Shown: piece by piece, positions 42,622-53,053 of the stretch
How positions within the stretch are numbered: the stretch's first letter is position 1
Layout: each line of letters opens with the position of its first letter
Assembly: GCF_037176765.1 (NCBI RefSeq)
Contig: NC_090022.1
Location: forward strand, 175,544,117-175,608,116
Direction: 5' to 3'
Origin: Anolis sagrei
Taxonomy: Eukaryota > Chordata > Lepidosauria > Squamata > Anolidae
DNA length: 64,000 nucleotides
The notes under the pieces: generated by a model
What the model was told of the DNA's origin: nothing
The model's database searches: none
What the model saw: the letters and a program-made list of their open reading frames with translations, nothing else
Program-made: the position numbers and the translations under genes

Positions 42622-43388
42622 GCTAAGCAGCAATTCAAACCCAGATCTGCAGTCACAGTCCAACTCTCAAATCATTACAACACACTGACTCCAGAAGTCT
42701 GCCATTTCCATAGTTTGAATACTCCGCAAAGGTGGGGGTGACTGAAGAAGGCACACTTGGCACCCAGGGCTTGCTGCCACCACCACCACCATCGTACCCC
42801 GAGACGATTATCATGGACCTTAGCATCTGTCTTACTTGGTATCCATAAAGAATCCTGGGACCAAACTCCTGTGGATACCAAGGACCCAATGTATGTTCTG
42901 AGAAATTCCACAAATGCACACATAACAATACAGAAAAGCACAATAATATTCCCAATTCACATGTCTATGAAATGGGGGGATCCCTTTTGCTTAGAAGCTT
43001 TCCAAAGTATTTGCCTGAGCATATTTTGTTATCGGCTCATTTTATCAGGGCCGATAGAGGCCAAGACTCCTCGGAGGGGGAAGAGTCTGCTTCCAAAGTC
43101 CACAGATGGGTCCCAGTACACATGGCAAGAGCTGACGGAGATGAGGGATTTGCTCCTTGCGGAGGCTGAGGTGCAACCTCCCTCAAGCAAACCATCAGGC
43201 CCAACTGTGAGATCTCTCTCCCCTCAATGGGCCGGACATCTGGGAAGCGATTCAGCTCACCCTCATCATCAACAGCAGCTCCCAGATCATCCAACGCCTG
43301 AACTTGGCAAAAGAGCGGCACAAACCGCAGTCCAAGACTCTCATTTTGGGAAACCTCACCTTCCGGAGACACGAGAACCAGGTAGGCT
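42622..43388 (+). repeat. Exon-C tandem unit 3
   Basis: The third unit; it continues past exon C into GTAGGCTTAGGAGAATTATT, the ancestral downstream intron also seen after C4 and C5. Confidence 0.88.
43049..43381 (+). CDS. LEM gene exon C3
   Basis: Acceptor TTTTATCAG, donor G|GTAGGC, phase 1/1, 111 codons, with the KSTDG insertion shared with C2. Encodes GPIEAKTPRRGKSLLPKSTD, ending LPETREP. Several amino-acid changes relative to C2 (SGPT, PELG, DSHFGKP). Confidence 0.72.
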
Positions 43389-43975
43389 TAGGAGAATTAT
43401 TAACGCTCTTAGAAACTTTGCAATATGTAAGGTATTCTTATGTGCGATAACGACAAGAACGGCTTTTTGACTATGTCCTCGGATTATGTGATTTTAAAAT
43501 TATGTTTAATGTTTATTGTTTTTAATATTGTTTTAATGTTCATGCCTATTTTCTGTTGCCTGTTGACGGCATTGAATTGCTGCCGATTGTCAGGTTGCCC
43601 TGAGCCCCCTTCAAGGTTGAGAAGGGCGGGATATCAATATAGAAAATAGATAGCTAGTTAAATAAATTAATAAATTGGCTGAAATATTTGCCAAAATTGC
43701 CGAGAAAATGTTGGTGTCTTGATTAATTAGTGAGATGGCATGATAAGAGTCTAATAATATTGTATCTTTATTTGGTTTAGGAATTAATATTATCCTGGTA
43801 TATTTCCCTGAGTTTCGTATAGGATTTCCCCTTAGTATTTTGTTAAACAACTTCTATCATTTGGGTAGTAGAAATTCTGTATGCATTTTGCAAATTTGAC
43901 TCATCTTAATGAACGAGTTTGCAGGTGGAAAAATCAGCTTAGAATCGTCAAACAGGATGAACATTTATTAAGCAA
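43389..43975 (+). repeat. Downstream intron block, duplicated at 49,030-49,490
   Basis: Contains an L2 3' tail (43497-43675, GGCATTGAATTGCTGCCGAT) and unassigned sequence ending GTCAAACAGGATGAACATT. The copy at 49.03-49.49 kb lacks the end of the L2 tail. Confidence 0.7.
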
Positions 43976-44209
43976 AGAGAAATGGCGTGATCATTTCTAA
44001 ACTAACCTAAAAGAGGGAAGCATAAAAGGGAGACATGTTTCAACACGTCCTCCCTGATCGAAGAGCAAACAAGAAGAGGGCAGAGGGTTTAGTCTGGGCT
44101 GGTTCATTTCCTTTTGCAACAGAGGATAGTCAAGTAATTAAATCTGTTTTCGGGCACTTCTATATTGTTGAATGAATGAAGTTCGGCACCTCATTAATGG
44201 CTATGGCTC

Positions 44210-44350
44210 AGTGATATGGAATCCTGGGAGATGTAGTTTTACAAGGCCTTCAGCCTTCTCTGCTGAAAGGTGTTGGTGCTCCCATGATTGCATAGCATTG
44301 AGACATGGCAGTTAAAGTGGTGTCAAACTATTTATGCTACAGTCTAGCAG
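44210..44350 (-). mobile_element. MITE (ATGGCAGTTAAAGTGGTGTC family)
   Basis: GGAATCCTGGGAGATGTAGT, TTACAAGGCCTTCAGCCTTC and GACATGGCAGTTAAAGTGGTG match relatives at 51.93 and 61.16 kb. Confidence 0.5.
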
Positions 44351-44499
44351 AGAAGCTCCTACAGCCATACAATGCAGTCTGCCCAGAATGCTTTACGGAC
44401 ATGTGGCTGACAGAGGAAGCAAAACCAAGGGAAACAACAGATCTTAATCCCTCTCTTCCTAAGCCATCTCATCCCTAGTGGACAAGACAGCAGCAAGAA

Positions 44500-45600
44500 C
44501 TGTTAGGGGATCATTTCCAAAAAAGGAAAAAGCATTCAGAAAGCAAATCAACAGCAGCAGCAGTTCAGAAGCTTCTTGTTCCGTCTTCCAAGAGCATGGT
44601 TTGCATTGCCTTTTAGCTGCATGGGATAGCATTCCTTTGCATTTCCCCAGGGTCATTATAGAAGTTAAACAGTATCAGAGTCTGGAAAGCCAGGCTGCAG
44701 GCCCTCTGCAGTTATTGGTTTAGAAAGTATCTCTTTGGGTTTGGAGTCCGCCCTTTTTCCTGGGGTTGAGATCTCCATTTTGGAATCTCCCCTGCCTCCT
44801 TTAGTAGAGAAAAGAACCTCAGATGTACTGTTGGTCAGGCAGGGAGCTCTGAAAAACCCATTGTGAGCACTATTGAGTTATAGAGAGAGAGATATTAAGA
44901 TATTGAGATAGTAATTGAGTTATTGAGAAATAGAGAGAAATAGTTATTGAGTACTATTGAGCATTACTTCATCTCCAAAACTGACCTTTTGCTTAGATAG
45001 GGGAAGACCTGTTCTTTCTAGCCATAGCAGCTCAGTGTTAGGATGAAATATCTCAGGATTTTTTCTACCATTTGGAGAAAGGTTACCTCAGTAATTGAAG
45101 AAAAAGGGAAAGAAAGAACATCTCTGTGGTTTCTCAAATTGACTGTTTGTGTCAAGTCTGCCAAGGACTTTGGAAATAAACATTTTGTTGATATTCATAT
45201 CTTGACTGGCATCAGTTGCTGAAAGTATTGAATTATTTCTTCAAAGAAAAAACCCCAGCGGTTCACCTAGAAAAAGAGAGAAGCACATCTTAGTTTTAAT
45301 GTTATAGGGTCTGGGTGTGACGGCACACTTCTAGTGCCAGAAGTAGAGAGATTTGAGCTTAAGCAATACAGGAGCAGAGTCAAGCTTAAGAGTTATACAA
45401 GACCTTATTCAAAGAACTACAAATTGATGTCGAACACGAATTTGGGGGGCCTGCCTAGGCAGAGACTGGCCAGACGCAAAAAGAGGATCCGGAACACTTG
45501 GCGAGACAGCAAGCACCAAAGATTTGCTAATTTTTCCCAAAATAAAATCTCACCAAGTTGAAGGAAAACCACCAAGATGTTTATTTCATTCCAGCTGGAA
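44500..45600 (+). mobile_element. LTR-like fossil with leader remnant
   Basis: A tentative call: about 830 bp from TGTTAGGGGATC to GTGACGGCA, with an AATAAACATTTTG polyadenylation-like site near 45175, looks like an LTR; basic-protein-coding remnant sequence follows to about 45565. It is broken, with a related copy at 37.8-38.7 kb. Family not assigned. Confidence 0.35.
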
Positions 45601-46385
45601 CGGATGACGACCCAGGAGCCGACATAACTCACTGGAAGGAAAACACAATATTTATAGCCTTCAGGTTTAAAAGTTCCCATGCCCACCCCCCACCCCCTGA
45701 GCTGGCTTTGTTATGATTGGCTGTGACGTCAGCAAGCCAGGAGGAGATCCAATGAGGGCCCTAGCCCTGCTTCTGTCTGCCCAGTCAATGAGGTGGAAAG
45801 GTGGCGGGCAATAGAAAAACAATGAAGAAATGTCTACTTGACTGGATTAAGAATGGCCGGTGTTTGCCAAATAACCCGGCGATAGCTTCGGGATCTCAAG
45901 CCCGGTCTGAGTTATTGTTCTGTTTCTTGAATTAACATTTTTGTCTGGCCCCGAGAGGTCCAGTCCTTTGTTTTTACTATGTTGTGATATGGTGTTCATA
46001 GATGAAACAGAGATGAGTTTTAGAGATCCAGGTGTGGCACAGCAGGGAGGCAGTGACAAATACCCGGTTCCTTGCAGATAAGGAAGTGTTCTTTGTGTTG
46101 GGTGATCCAGTATGTCCATAGACATATCTCCATTAATCTGGATGGCCTGGCTATCAGCCCTCCGAGGTCCAGATAGATAGAGTCATTTCTCTATTGTCCA
46201 TGCAAATGGATCTGGTTGAGTCCTTTGTTAGGGGATTATCGGCCCAGCAAGTTTGGAAACTCCAAGAGCCATTAGTTGCTGGTTCATGAAAAAGTTGCTT
46301 TACTTCATATTTTCTTATATAGACATACATAAATATAGGGAATGAGGAATGGGGCAAGGGACCATACACAAAGTTCATAAGAAAA
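45600..46385. other. Unassigned repetitive-looking sequence
   Basis: No host gene. A 92-codon minus-strand frame (45847-46125) contains LSPGYLANTGHS and CCATPGSL but I do not recognise it. GC content is higher than around it (CCCCGAGAGGTCCAG). Confidence 0.35.
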
Positions 46386-46387
46386 GG

Positions 46388-46530
46388 GGGAATATTTATT
46401 TATTTATTTATTTACAGCATTTATATTCCGCCGTTCTCACCCCGCAGGGGACTCAGGGCGGATTACAATGTACACATATATGGCAAACATTCAATGCCAA
46501 TTAGACATACAACATATATAGACATACACA
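46388..46530 (-). mobile_element. L2 3' tail
   Basis: (TTTA)n, then TTATATTCCGCCGTTCTCAC, CCCGCAGGGGACTCAGGGCG: the antisense L2 3' end. Confidence 0.75.
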
Positions 46531-46534
46531 GAGG

Positions 46535-47230
46535 TTATTTAACTTTTCTGGCCACCAGGGGAGCTGTCGCTTTCATCGTCCATCTGTGACACTGATGAAG
46601 TACTTCCGCATTCCCCGCATGCTTTGCTGGAGTGCTTTTTCTGGAGACTTTTTTTATGACCTCTTAAATTAGTTAAATTAGCCTCCCTACACATAAGATA
46701 AAGGTAAAGGTAGTCCCCTGACATTAAGTCCAGTCATGTCTGACTCTGGGGTGTGGTGCTCATCTCCATTTCTAAGCCGAAGAGCCAGCATTGTCCGTAG
46801 ACACCTCCAAAGTCATGTGGCCGGCATGACTGCGTGGAGCGCCGTTACCTTCCCGCCGGAGCAGTACCTATTGATCTACTCACATTTGCATGTTTTTGAA
46901 CTGCTAGGTTGGCAGAAGCTAGGGCTGACAGCGGAAGCTCACGCCGCTCCCCGGAATCAAACCTGCAACCTTTCGATCAACAAGCTCAGCAGCTCAGTGC
47001 TTTAACCCACTGCGCCACTGGGGGCTCCTTTTTCCCTACACATAGGTGGTACCTAATTTTCCTACTTGACAGATGCAACTGTTTTTCGGGTTGCAAAGGT
47101 CGACAACAAGCTACACAATTGGTCGGACACTCACTCCGACCCGGGCTGGCTTCAAACTCATGACCTTTTGGTCAGAGTGATCTTAATGCAGCTGACACTC
47201 AGCCAGCTGCGCCACAATCCCAGTGCAGGG
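46535..47230 (-). mobile_element. Long tRNA-derived SINE split by Sauria SINE
   Basis: Antisense: the head is at the right (complement of CAGCCAGCTGCGCCACAATC, with GGGCTGGCTTCAAACTCATG as B-box region), then CAACTGTTTTTCGGGTTGCA; it continues at the left with GGGAGCTGTCGCTTTCATCG. Split at CCCTACACATA. I do not know the family name. Confidence 0.55.
46700..47032 (-). mobile_element. Sauria SINE, near full length, with 11-bp TSD
   Basis: Antisense. Tail AAAGGTAAAGGTAGTCCCCT at left, GCCGGCATGACTGCGTGGAG, TATTGATCTACTCACATTTG, B-box region CCCGGAATCAAACC and head GCGCCACTGGGGGCTCC. Target duplication CCCTACACATA on both sides. The most complete copy in the window. Confidence 0.92.
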
Positions 47231-47566
47231 TCTAAGGGGAAGCCACATCAGCCCCCCAAAGTCCATAAAAGTTCATAAAGTTTGGCAAGAGTTTATAGAA
47301 ATTCATATAAAGTTCATGAAAGTTCATAAGAACTCATAAGAGGGGTGCATGGAAGCTCAGGGGAGCACTGAGTAGTCTGAGTCCATCCATAAAAACAAGC
47401 AGAGAGATGGGGGGTTATGGGATCAATTCAGCCTGGTATCCTTGGCAAAACTATGAATTCCCTGATTTTGAACTATTTTACAGAGCCCTGGAAGGGGGGG
47501 GGGGGTCACCTCCAATCACAATATTTCAATAGGAAAGTTAACAGGGCCTAAAAATCTAGTGAATTA

Positions 47567-47718
47567 ACTCACAGCAGACATCATTTCGAGACATAGTAAT
47601 TAAGTTTTATTAGCCAACCCGAAGGTTAAAGCAACCTCTTTTTAAAAATACAGACACATACATAAATTATCATAACGAAATGTGTTGGTACACAATATAT
47701 GTCATGGAAACCTTTCAT
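47567..47718. repeat. Unclassified repeat (pair of 26.13-26.27 kb)
   Basis: Shares GACATAGTAATTAAGTTTTATTAGCCAA-type order and ACATACATAAATTATCATAA with the 26.1-kb copy and ends where duplicate block B begins. Confidence 0.5.
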
Positions 47719-47796
47719 TGCATTTAAAGAAATGTTACCCTCTCTGGCTCCGATCTTTGATTTTAACTGTTTCATCCCTTTTTATTTCCATCACAG

Positions 47797-47931
47797 AAAC
47801 AAGGACAGAAGAACACAACACAAGCCTCCCTGCCGTAACTTCACAGGTCTTCCCAAATATTCCCATTGCCAAGGTGATCCCAGTGAAAAGCTCTGGCATT
47901 TCAGGTGTTCAAAGGAAAGCACCCGATTCTG
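47797..47931 (+). CDS. LEM gene exon 6', duplicate linker
   Basis: Acceptor TTTCCATCACAG and donor G|GTAAAT, phase 1/1, 45 codons, open. Differs from the 38801 exon at five residues (A to T, E to K, W to R, E to D and the like). Use in the transcript is unproven. Confidence 0.68.
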
Positions 47932-48481
47932 GTAAATGCTACAAACACATCCACACAAAAGAGAGAAGAGGGGCAGAGGTAGACATTTCCCTGTAGGCTG
48001 GTGGGAGATGTAGTTCTAAAGATTCAGTTCAGCCCTCATAGGCCACTTTCCCCTCTAGAGGGCGCCCACATAAAGGGAGATTTCTAGAGCATCCTTTGCG
48101 TTATTTTGGTTTAGAATTCAATTAGGGATTTTATTGACACAGAGACCAAGCACAATTCTTGGTTTACTGCTTTTGCAAAGCGCACTATACACTGTTACAG
48201 AGACTGAGGATTAAATATATATATATGACTGCCTACAATGTTAAGCCAATAAGCACTTTTGTGTTGTTGTTTTTTTTAAAGTAATGGTTACTACCTGAAA
48301 TGGAACAAAAGATAGGTGATTCTTTTCATATTGAATGCAAAATAATCTCAGAAGATTGAAGCGTGTCTTAAACCACATCTGGCAATTTTGTATTACTGCA
48401 TCAGTAATGTTGCTGTGTGTCTTCAAGTCATTTCTGACTTATGGCAACCCTAAAATGAACCTCTTAATTTTCCTTGTTCAG

Positions 48482-48511
48482 AGGGATTTTTGCCTTTGAG
48501 TGTGTGTAAAG
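48482..48511 (+). CDS. Candidate mini-exon, second copy
   Basis: Identical to the 30-nt candidate at 39484, with the same splice-like signals and SINE origin. Confidence 0.22.
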
Positions 48512-48708
48512 GTAAGTGTTTCCCCTTAACATTAAGTCTAGTCATGCCCAACTCTGGGGGGTGGTGCTCATGGGAAATTCCACAAATGCAGACATAACAA
48601 TACAGAGAAGCACACTAACATTCCCAATTCATATGCCTATGAAATGGGGGAACCCCTTTTGCTAAGAAGCTTTGCCTGAGCATATTTTATTATAGGCTTT
48701 TTTATCAG

Positions 48709-49029
48709 GGCTGATACAGACCAAGACTCCTCGGAGGGGGAAGACTCTGCTTCCAAAATCCCAGTACCCATGGCAAGAGTTGACGGAGATGAGGGATTTT
48801 CTCATTGCCGAGCCTGAAGTGCAACCTCCCTCAAGCAAACCATCGGCCCCAGCTGTGAGATCTCTCTCCCCACAATGGGTCGGATATCTGGTAAGCGATT
48901 CAGCTCACCCTCATCATCAACAGCAGCTCCCAGATCATCCAACGCCTGACCCTGGCAAAAGAGCGGCACAAACTGCAGTCCAAGACTCTCATTTTGGAAA
49001 ACCTCGCCTTCCGGAGACACCAGAACCAG
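48709..49029 (+). CDS. LEM gene exon C4
   Basis: Acceptor TTTTTTATCAG, donor G|GTAGGC, phase 1/1, 107 codons. Encodes GLIQTKTPRRGKTLLPKSQY, PWQELTEMRDFLIAEPEVQ, ending LPETPEP. More diverged from C1-C3 than they are from one another. It follows directly on duplicate block B. Confidence 0.7.
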
Positions 49030-49495
49030 GTAGGCTTAGGAGAATTATTTAATAAAGCTTATAGAAGCTTTGAAATAAGTAGACGTATGTGCTATAACGT
49101 CCAAAACGATATTTTGACTATGTCCTTGTATTATGTGATTTTAAAATTGGGTTTTATGTTTTATTCTTTATAATGTTGTTTTAATGTTCATATCTATTTT
49201 CTATTGCTTGTTGACGCCATTGAATTGCTGCCCATTGTAAGTGAGATGGGACGGTAGGAGTCCAATAATAATTTATCTTTATCTGGTTTAGGAATTTATA
49301 TTATCCTGTTTTATTTCCAAAAGTTTGGTATAGAATTTCTCCTTAGTATTTCACTAAACAACTTCTGTAATTTGGATAGTAGAAATTCTATATGTAGGTA
49401 TTTTGTAAATTTGGCCTATCTTAATGAACCAGCTTGCAAGTGGAAAAATCAGCTTAGAATCGTCAAACAGGATGAACATTATTGATTAAGGAAAT
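49030..49495 (+). repeat. Downstream intron block, copy 2
   Basis: Matches 43,389-43,970 (TAGGCTTAGGAGAATTATT; GTGGAAAAATCAGCTTAGAA). Confidence 0.75.
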
Positions 49496-49921
49496 GGATA
49501 GAAATGATCCACCCATCTGCATCTTCCATGATTCCACGTCATTGACCATGGCAGTTAAAATGATGTCAAACTGCATTAATTTCTGAAGTGTAGATGTGCC
49601 TTTTGACTTCTGCTCGAGATGCATGTCTCAACCAATATCAACCCATGGATCTCCATGGCTAAGCAGCAATTCAAACCCAGATCTGCAGTCACAGTCCAAC
49701 ACTCAAATCATTACAACACTCTGACATCGACTAAATCAGGACACCGTTTCTGCAGATTTAGGATTCAAACTACATACAAAATACAAAGCACAATATTGTA
49801 ATAACACAAGTAGCCTCCCGAAATCTGCCATTTCTGCAGCTTGTATATTCTGCAAAGGTGGGGGAGACTGAAGAAGGCACACTTGGCACCCAGGGCTTGC
49901 TGCCACGACCACCATCATACC

Positions 49922-50234
49922 CAGGCCCGTATCCAGGATTTCGTTTCAGGGGGGGAAGGCTGATTTTTTTTTCAGGGGGGTTTCAGGGGGGGCTGAGTTT
50001 CAGGGGGAGGGGCTGAGTCTGAGTGAAAGAGGGTCTAGCCTAGCAAACCTTTTGTATCATTACCCCAATACCCCCATGCATATGGGATATATTGAGTATG
50101 GTGATCAGATCATGATATTAATAAACATAACAGTTTAAATAATGCACCAGTAAGGCCTTTTTGCGAACCACTATGAGAATTTTGGGGGGCGCTGAAACCC
50201 CTCAAGTCCCCCCCCCCACCCGGCTACATGCCTG
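49922..50234 (+). mobile_element. hAT-type MITE (CAGGCCCGTAGCC family)
   Basis: CAGGCCCGTATCCAGGATTT to CCCGGCTACATGCCTG, same core as the copy at 39749. TSD not clear. Confidence 0.75.
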
Positions 50235-50475
50235 ATTATTATGGATCTCAGTATCTGCCTTATTTGGTATTCGTAAAGAGTTCTAGGACCAAACTCCTGT
50301 GGATACCAAGGACCCACTTCATGTTCTGGGAAATTCCACAAATGCACACATAACAATACAGAAAATCACACTAACATTCCCAATTCATATGCCTATGAAA
50401 TGGGGGAACCCCTTTTGCTTAGAAGCTTTCCAAAGTCTTTGCCTGAGCATATTTTATTATCAGCTTTTTTATCAG

Positions 50476-50796
50476 GGCCGATAGAGGCCAAGACTCCTCG
50501 GAGGCGGAAGAGTCTGCTTCCAATGTCCCAGTACACATGGCAAGAGCTGATGGAGATGAGGGATTTGCTCATTGCGGAGCCTGAAGTGCAACCTCCTTCA
50601 AGCAAACCATCGGCCCCAGCTGTGAGATCTCTCTCCCCTCAATGGCCCGGACATCTGGCAAGCGATTCAGCTCGCCCTCATCATCAACAGCAGGTCCCAC
50701 ATCATCCAACACCTGACCTTGGCAAAAGAGCGGTACAAACCACAGTCCAAGACTCTCATTTTGAGAAACCTCGTCTTTCGGAGACACAAGAACCAG
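50476..50796 (+). CDS. LEM gene exon C5
   Basis: Acceptor GCTTTTTTATCAG, donor G|GTAATC, phase 1/1, 107 codons. Encodes GPIEAKTPRRRKSLLPMSQY, TWQELMEMRDLLIAEPEVQ, ending LSETQEP. The donor is weaker (GTAATC). If the intron were retained, a stop follows after 13 nearly in-frame codons, giving a possible alternative end. Confidence 0.68.
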
Positions 50797-50914
50797 GTAA
50801 TCTTAGGAGAATTCATTAATAAAACTCTTAGAAGCTTTGCAATAAGTAAAGTAGACTTATGCGTGATAATGATCAGAATGGCCTTTTGACTATGTCCTCG
50901 GATACACACACACA

Positions 50915-51662
50915 CTTAGGTGATCCCTCGTAGTCTGAGGATGACGGTCCTCCAAGTGTAGTGTCCTGGCAGTGGGTCCGTAAGTGACTGTGGAGCCCTA
51001 TACTTGATTTGCATCTTCTCCTGCAGTGAGGGCATCGGTTTCCAGGTGGAAGGCGGTCCTGGTCGAGGTTGGCTTGACGTGCCTTCCTCTTGGCACGTTT
51101 CTCTCTTTTGCCCTTTATTTGTGCCTCTTCAAATTCTACATCACTGCTGGTCACAGCTGACCTCCAGCTGGAGTGCTCAAGGGCCAGGGCTTCCTGTTCT
51201 TAGTGTCTATGCCAGAGTTTTTAAGATTGGCTTTGAACCCATCTTTAAATCTTTTTTCCTGTCATCCAACATTCCGTTTTCCGTTCTTGAGTTCGGAGTA
51301 GAGCAACTGCTTTGAGAGACAGTGGTCGGGCATCCAGACAACGTAGCCGGTCCAGCGGAATTGATGGCGGAGGACCATTGCTTCAATGCTGGTGGTCTTT
51401 GCTTCTTCCAGCACGCTGACATTTGTCCGCTTGTCTTCCCAAGAGATTTGCAGGATTTTTCAGAGGCAGCGCTGATGGAATCGTTCCAGGAGTTGCATGT
51501 GACGTCTGTAGACTGTCCACGTCTCGCAGGGTTGGGAGAACAAAACCTCTAAGTTCGGTGTTCTGGCGGTAGATCCGTAGGTGACTGTGTAGCTCAATCC
51601 TTGATCTGCATCTTCTCCTGCAGTGAGGGCATCGGTTTCCCGATCGGGGTTGGCTTGTCGCG
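50915..51662 (-). mobile_element. Non-LTR LINE ORF C-terminus with C2H2-like finger
   Basis: The minus strand encodes a C-terminal module with CPHCRRRCKSSIGLHSHLRT and H, a C2H2-like finger, preceded (at higher coordinates) by RWTGYVVWMPDHCLSKQLLY-like sequence. Such RW-GHVVRMPD...IGL-SH ends are common in vertebrate non-LTR elements. A second partial copy of the finger part follows at 51546-51662. Clade not assigned. Not a host zinc-finger gene. Confidence 0.7.
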
Positions 51663-51671
51663 CGTTCCTTA

Positions 51672-51895
51672 CTTAAATGACAACAACTTTATTCTTGTAC
51701 CTCGCTTCCATCTATCTGAAGGGACTCGGGGCGACTTACATATGGCACAAAGTGCCTAAGACAAAGCGTAAAATAAACACACAGGACAATAAAATAAAAA
51801 CTATAGCATATAAAAACAACAATTTTAAAAACTGCCAAGTGATCTATGGTGACAACTAACATAAGACATGGGCAAACTGTAAACTAGACAAGGGA
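51672..51895 (-). mobile_element. L2-like 3' tail
   Basis: ACAACTTTATTCTTGTACCT, GAAGGGACTCGGGGCGACTT, ACATATGGCAC: antisense L2-type tail. Confidence 0.6.
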
Positions 51896-51929
51896 ATGGG
51901 ATAGTGCAAATTGTAGCTATAGAACAGGG

Positions 51930-52125
51930 CATGGGAGAAAAGTCCACTGCTCTGTCATTGCTATGTGCTCCTGGGATTTGTAGTTTGGTGAGATGCCAGC
52001 ACTGTTTGTCAGAGAAGGCTAAAGACCATGTAAAACTGCAACATCCCATGATTCCATAGCATTGAGCCATGCCGATTAAAGTGGTGTGAAACTGCATTAA
52101 ATTGATAGTGTAGATGCGGCCTTAA
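51930..52125. mobile_element. MITE (TGACACCACTTTAAC family)
   Basis: CATTGCTATGTGCTCCTGGG, GAGAAGGCTAAAGACCATG, CATTGAGCCATGCCGATTAA and GATAGTGTAGATGCGGCC; ends partly symmetrical. Confidence 0.5.
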
Positions 52126-52625
52126 ATGGACATCGTCAGCTACCCCTTACATTGTATTTAAACGTGTTCCTGCCTTTTTTGAGACCTGGCGTGGCTCCAG
52201 ACTATTCCTGAATTTTCCATTTATGGCCGTGGTCCCAAGCTTACTTTTTTTTGTTCTACTGGTCCCAGCCAGTAGAGCCAGTTTTTTTTCTTTTTCTAAA
52301 AAATAGTTTCCTTAGGCAATTCAAAAGACAATTCAATTTTTTCTAATTATTATTAGTTTTGACCCTGAAATAGCCCTCATGGTCCAACCAGACTTGAATC
52401 TCGCGCATGCTTCAGTGGGAATGCACACCATTGAAATCAGGCAGACTTCATTTTGAATGAACACAGCAGGTGCTTAATGCATAGCAAGCTCCAGCAAAAG
52501 TCAAAACACTCTTGAATGCTATTTATAGTGGGTTGTAAACTCGTATGTGTGGCTACTATAGGTACCATTGCATTTCTCCATAGACCTCTGGTTCCCAATG
52601 AAAATGTACATAGTGATCAGCTGGT
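52126..52625. other. No gene seen
   Basis: No supported coding sequence or assignable repeat. Confidence 0.4.
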
Positions 52626-52905
52626 GACAAGAAGCCCTTGGTGGCACAATGGATTAAACCCTTGTGCTGGCAGGACTGAAGACTCACAGGTCGGAGGTTT
52701 GAATCCGGGGAGAGTGTGGGTGAGCTCCAACTATCAGCTCCAGCTCCCCATGCTGGAACATGAGAGAAGCCTCCCACAAAGATGGTAAAACATCAAAACA
52801 TCCGGGCATCCCCTGGGCAACATCCTTGCAAACGGTCAATTCTCTCATACCAGAAGTGACTCAAGGTTTCTCAAGTCACTCCTGACGTGGAAAAAAAAAG
52901 CTGGT
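52626..52905 (+). mobile_element. tRNA-derived SINE with A-rich tail
   Basis: CCCTTGGTGGCACAATGGAT, B-box-like GGTTTGAATCCGGGGA, AGAAGCCTCCCACAAAGATG, tail CTCCTGACGTGGAAAAAAAA. Confidence 0.85.
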
Positions 52906-53053
52906 GACAGTAGAGTAAATCGCCATGAGAGCTGGTTAATTGTATCTACTATCTCCCAGACTTTTCACACTGTTCATGTGGTATTGTAGTACTGTAACTG
53001 TGAGGCTACAGCTTGAAATAATGCACATCAGGTTGTATAATACTGACGATATA

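Larger units (their letters stand above)
47715..48572 (+). repeat. Segmental duplicate, copy 2 (matches 38,722-39,574)
   Basis: Carries the second linker exon and second mini-exon candidate. The right end cuts through the Sauria SINE at GGTGGTGCTCAT and is joined to GGGAAATTCCACAAATG, the middle of an exon-C unit. Confidence 0.9.
28211..50796 (+). other. LEM-domain gene with two LEM modules and an amplified exon array
   Basis: A multi-exon gene model I assembled from splice sites. Product: a nuclear-envelope-type LEM protein; in emerin and LAP2 the LEM domain binds the chromatin protein BAF. Order: LEM1 (28211-28303, 31169-31264), LEM2 (33514-33606, 35375-35632), linkers (37393-37476, 38801-38935), then C1-C3, a second linker copy (47797-47931), C4 and C5. 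All junctions are phase 1 and all exons multiples of three. If every exon were used the coding length from the ATG at 28219 would be about 840-860 codons with an open C-terminus. No transmembrane exon, stop-bearing last exon or poly(A) site was found. Emerin-like wording (YEKKI-EYE) favours an emerin relative; the AKTP and PIAEVI motifs recall LAP2. No gene symbol is given because orthology is not settled. Confidence 0.75.
49510..50885 (+). repeat. Exon-C unit 5, single-unit form
   Basis: Collinear with 40,690-41,857 plus the 43.39-kb downstream intron: it has the ~90-bp segment of unit 1 and only one exon C, probably the state before tandem amplification. A hAT-type MITE is inserted at about 49922. 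Confidence 0.8.

Noticed and set aside
50873-51154. Apparent zinc-finger protein (CPHCRRRCKSSIGLHSH)
   Set aside because: The adjacent sequence encodes the usual non-LTR retrotransposon C-terminus, so it is a LINE fragment, not a host gene.
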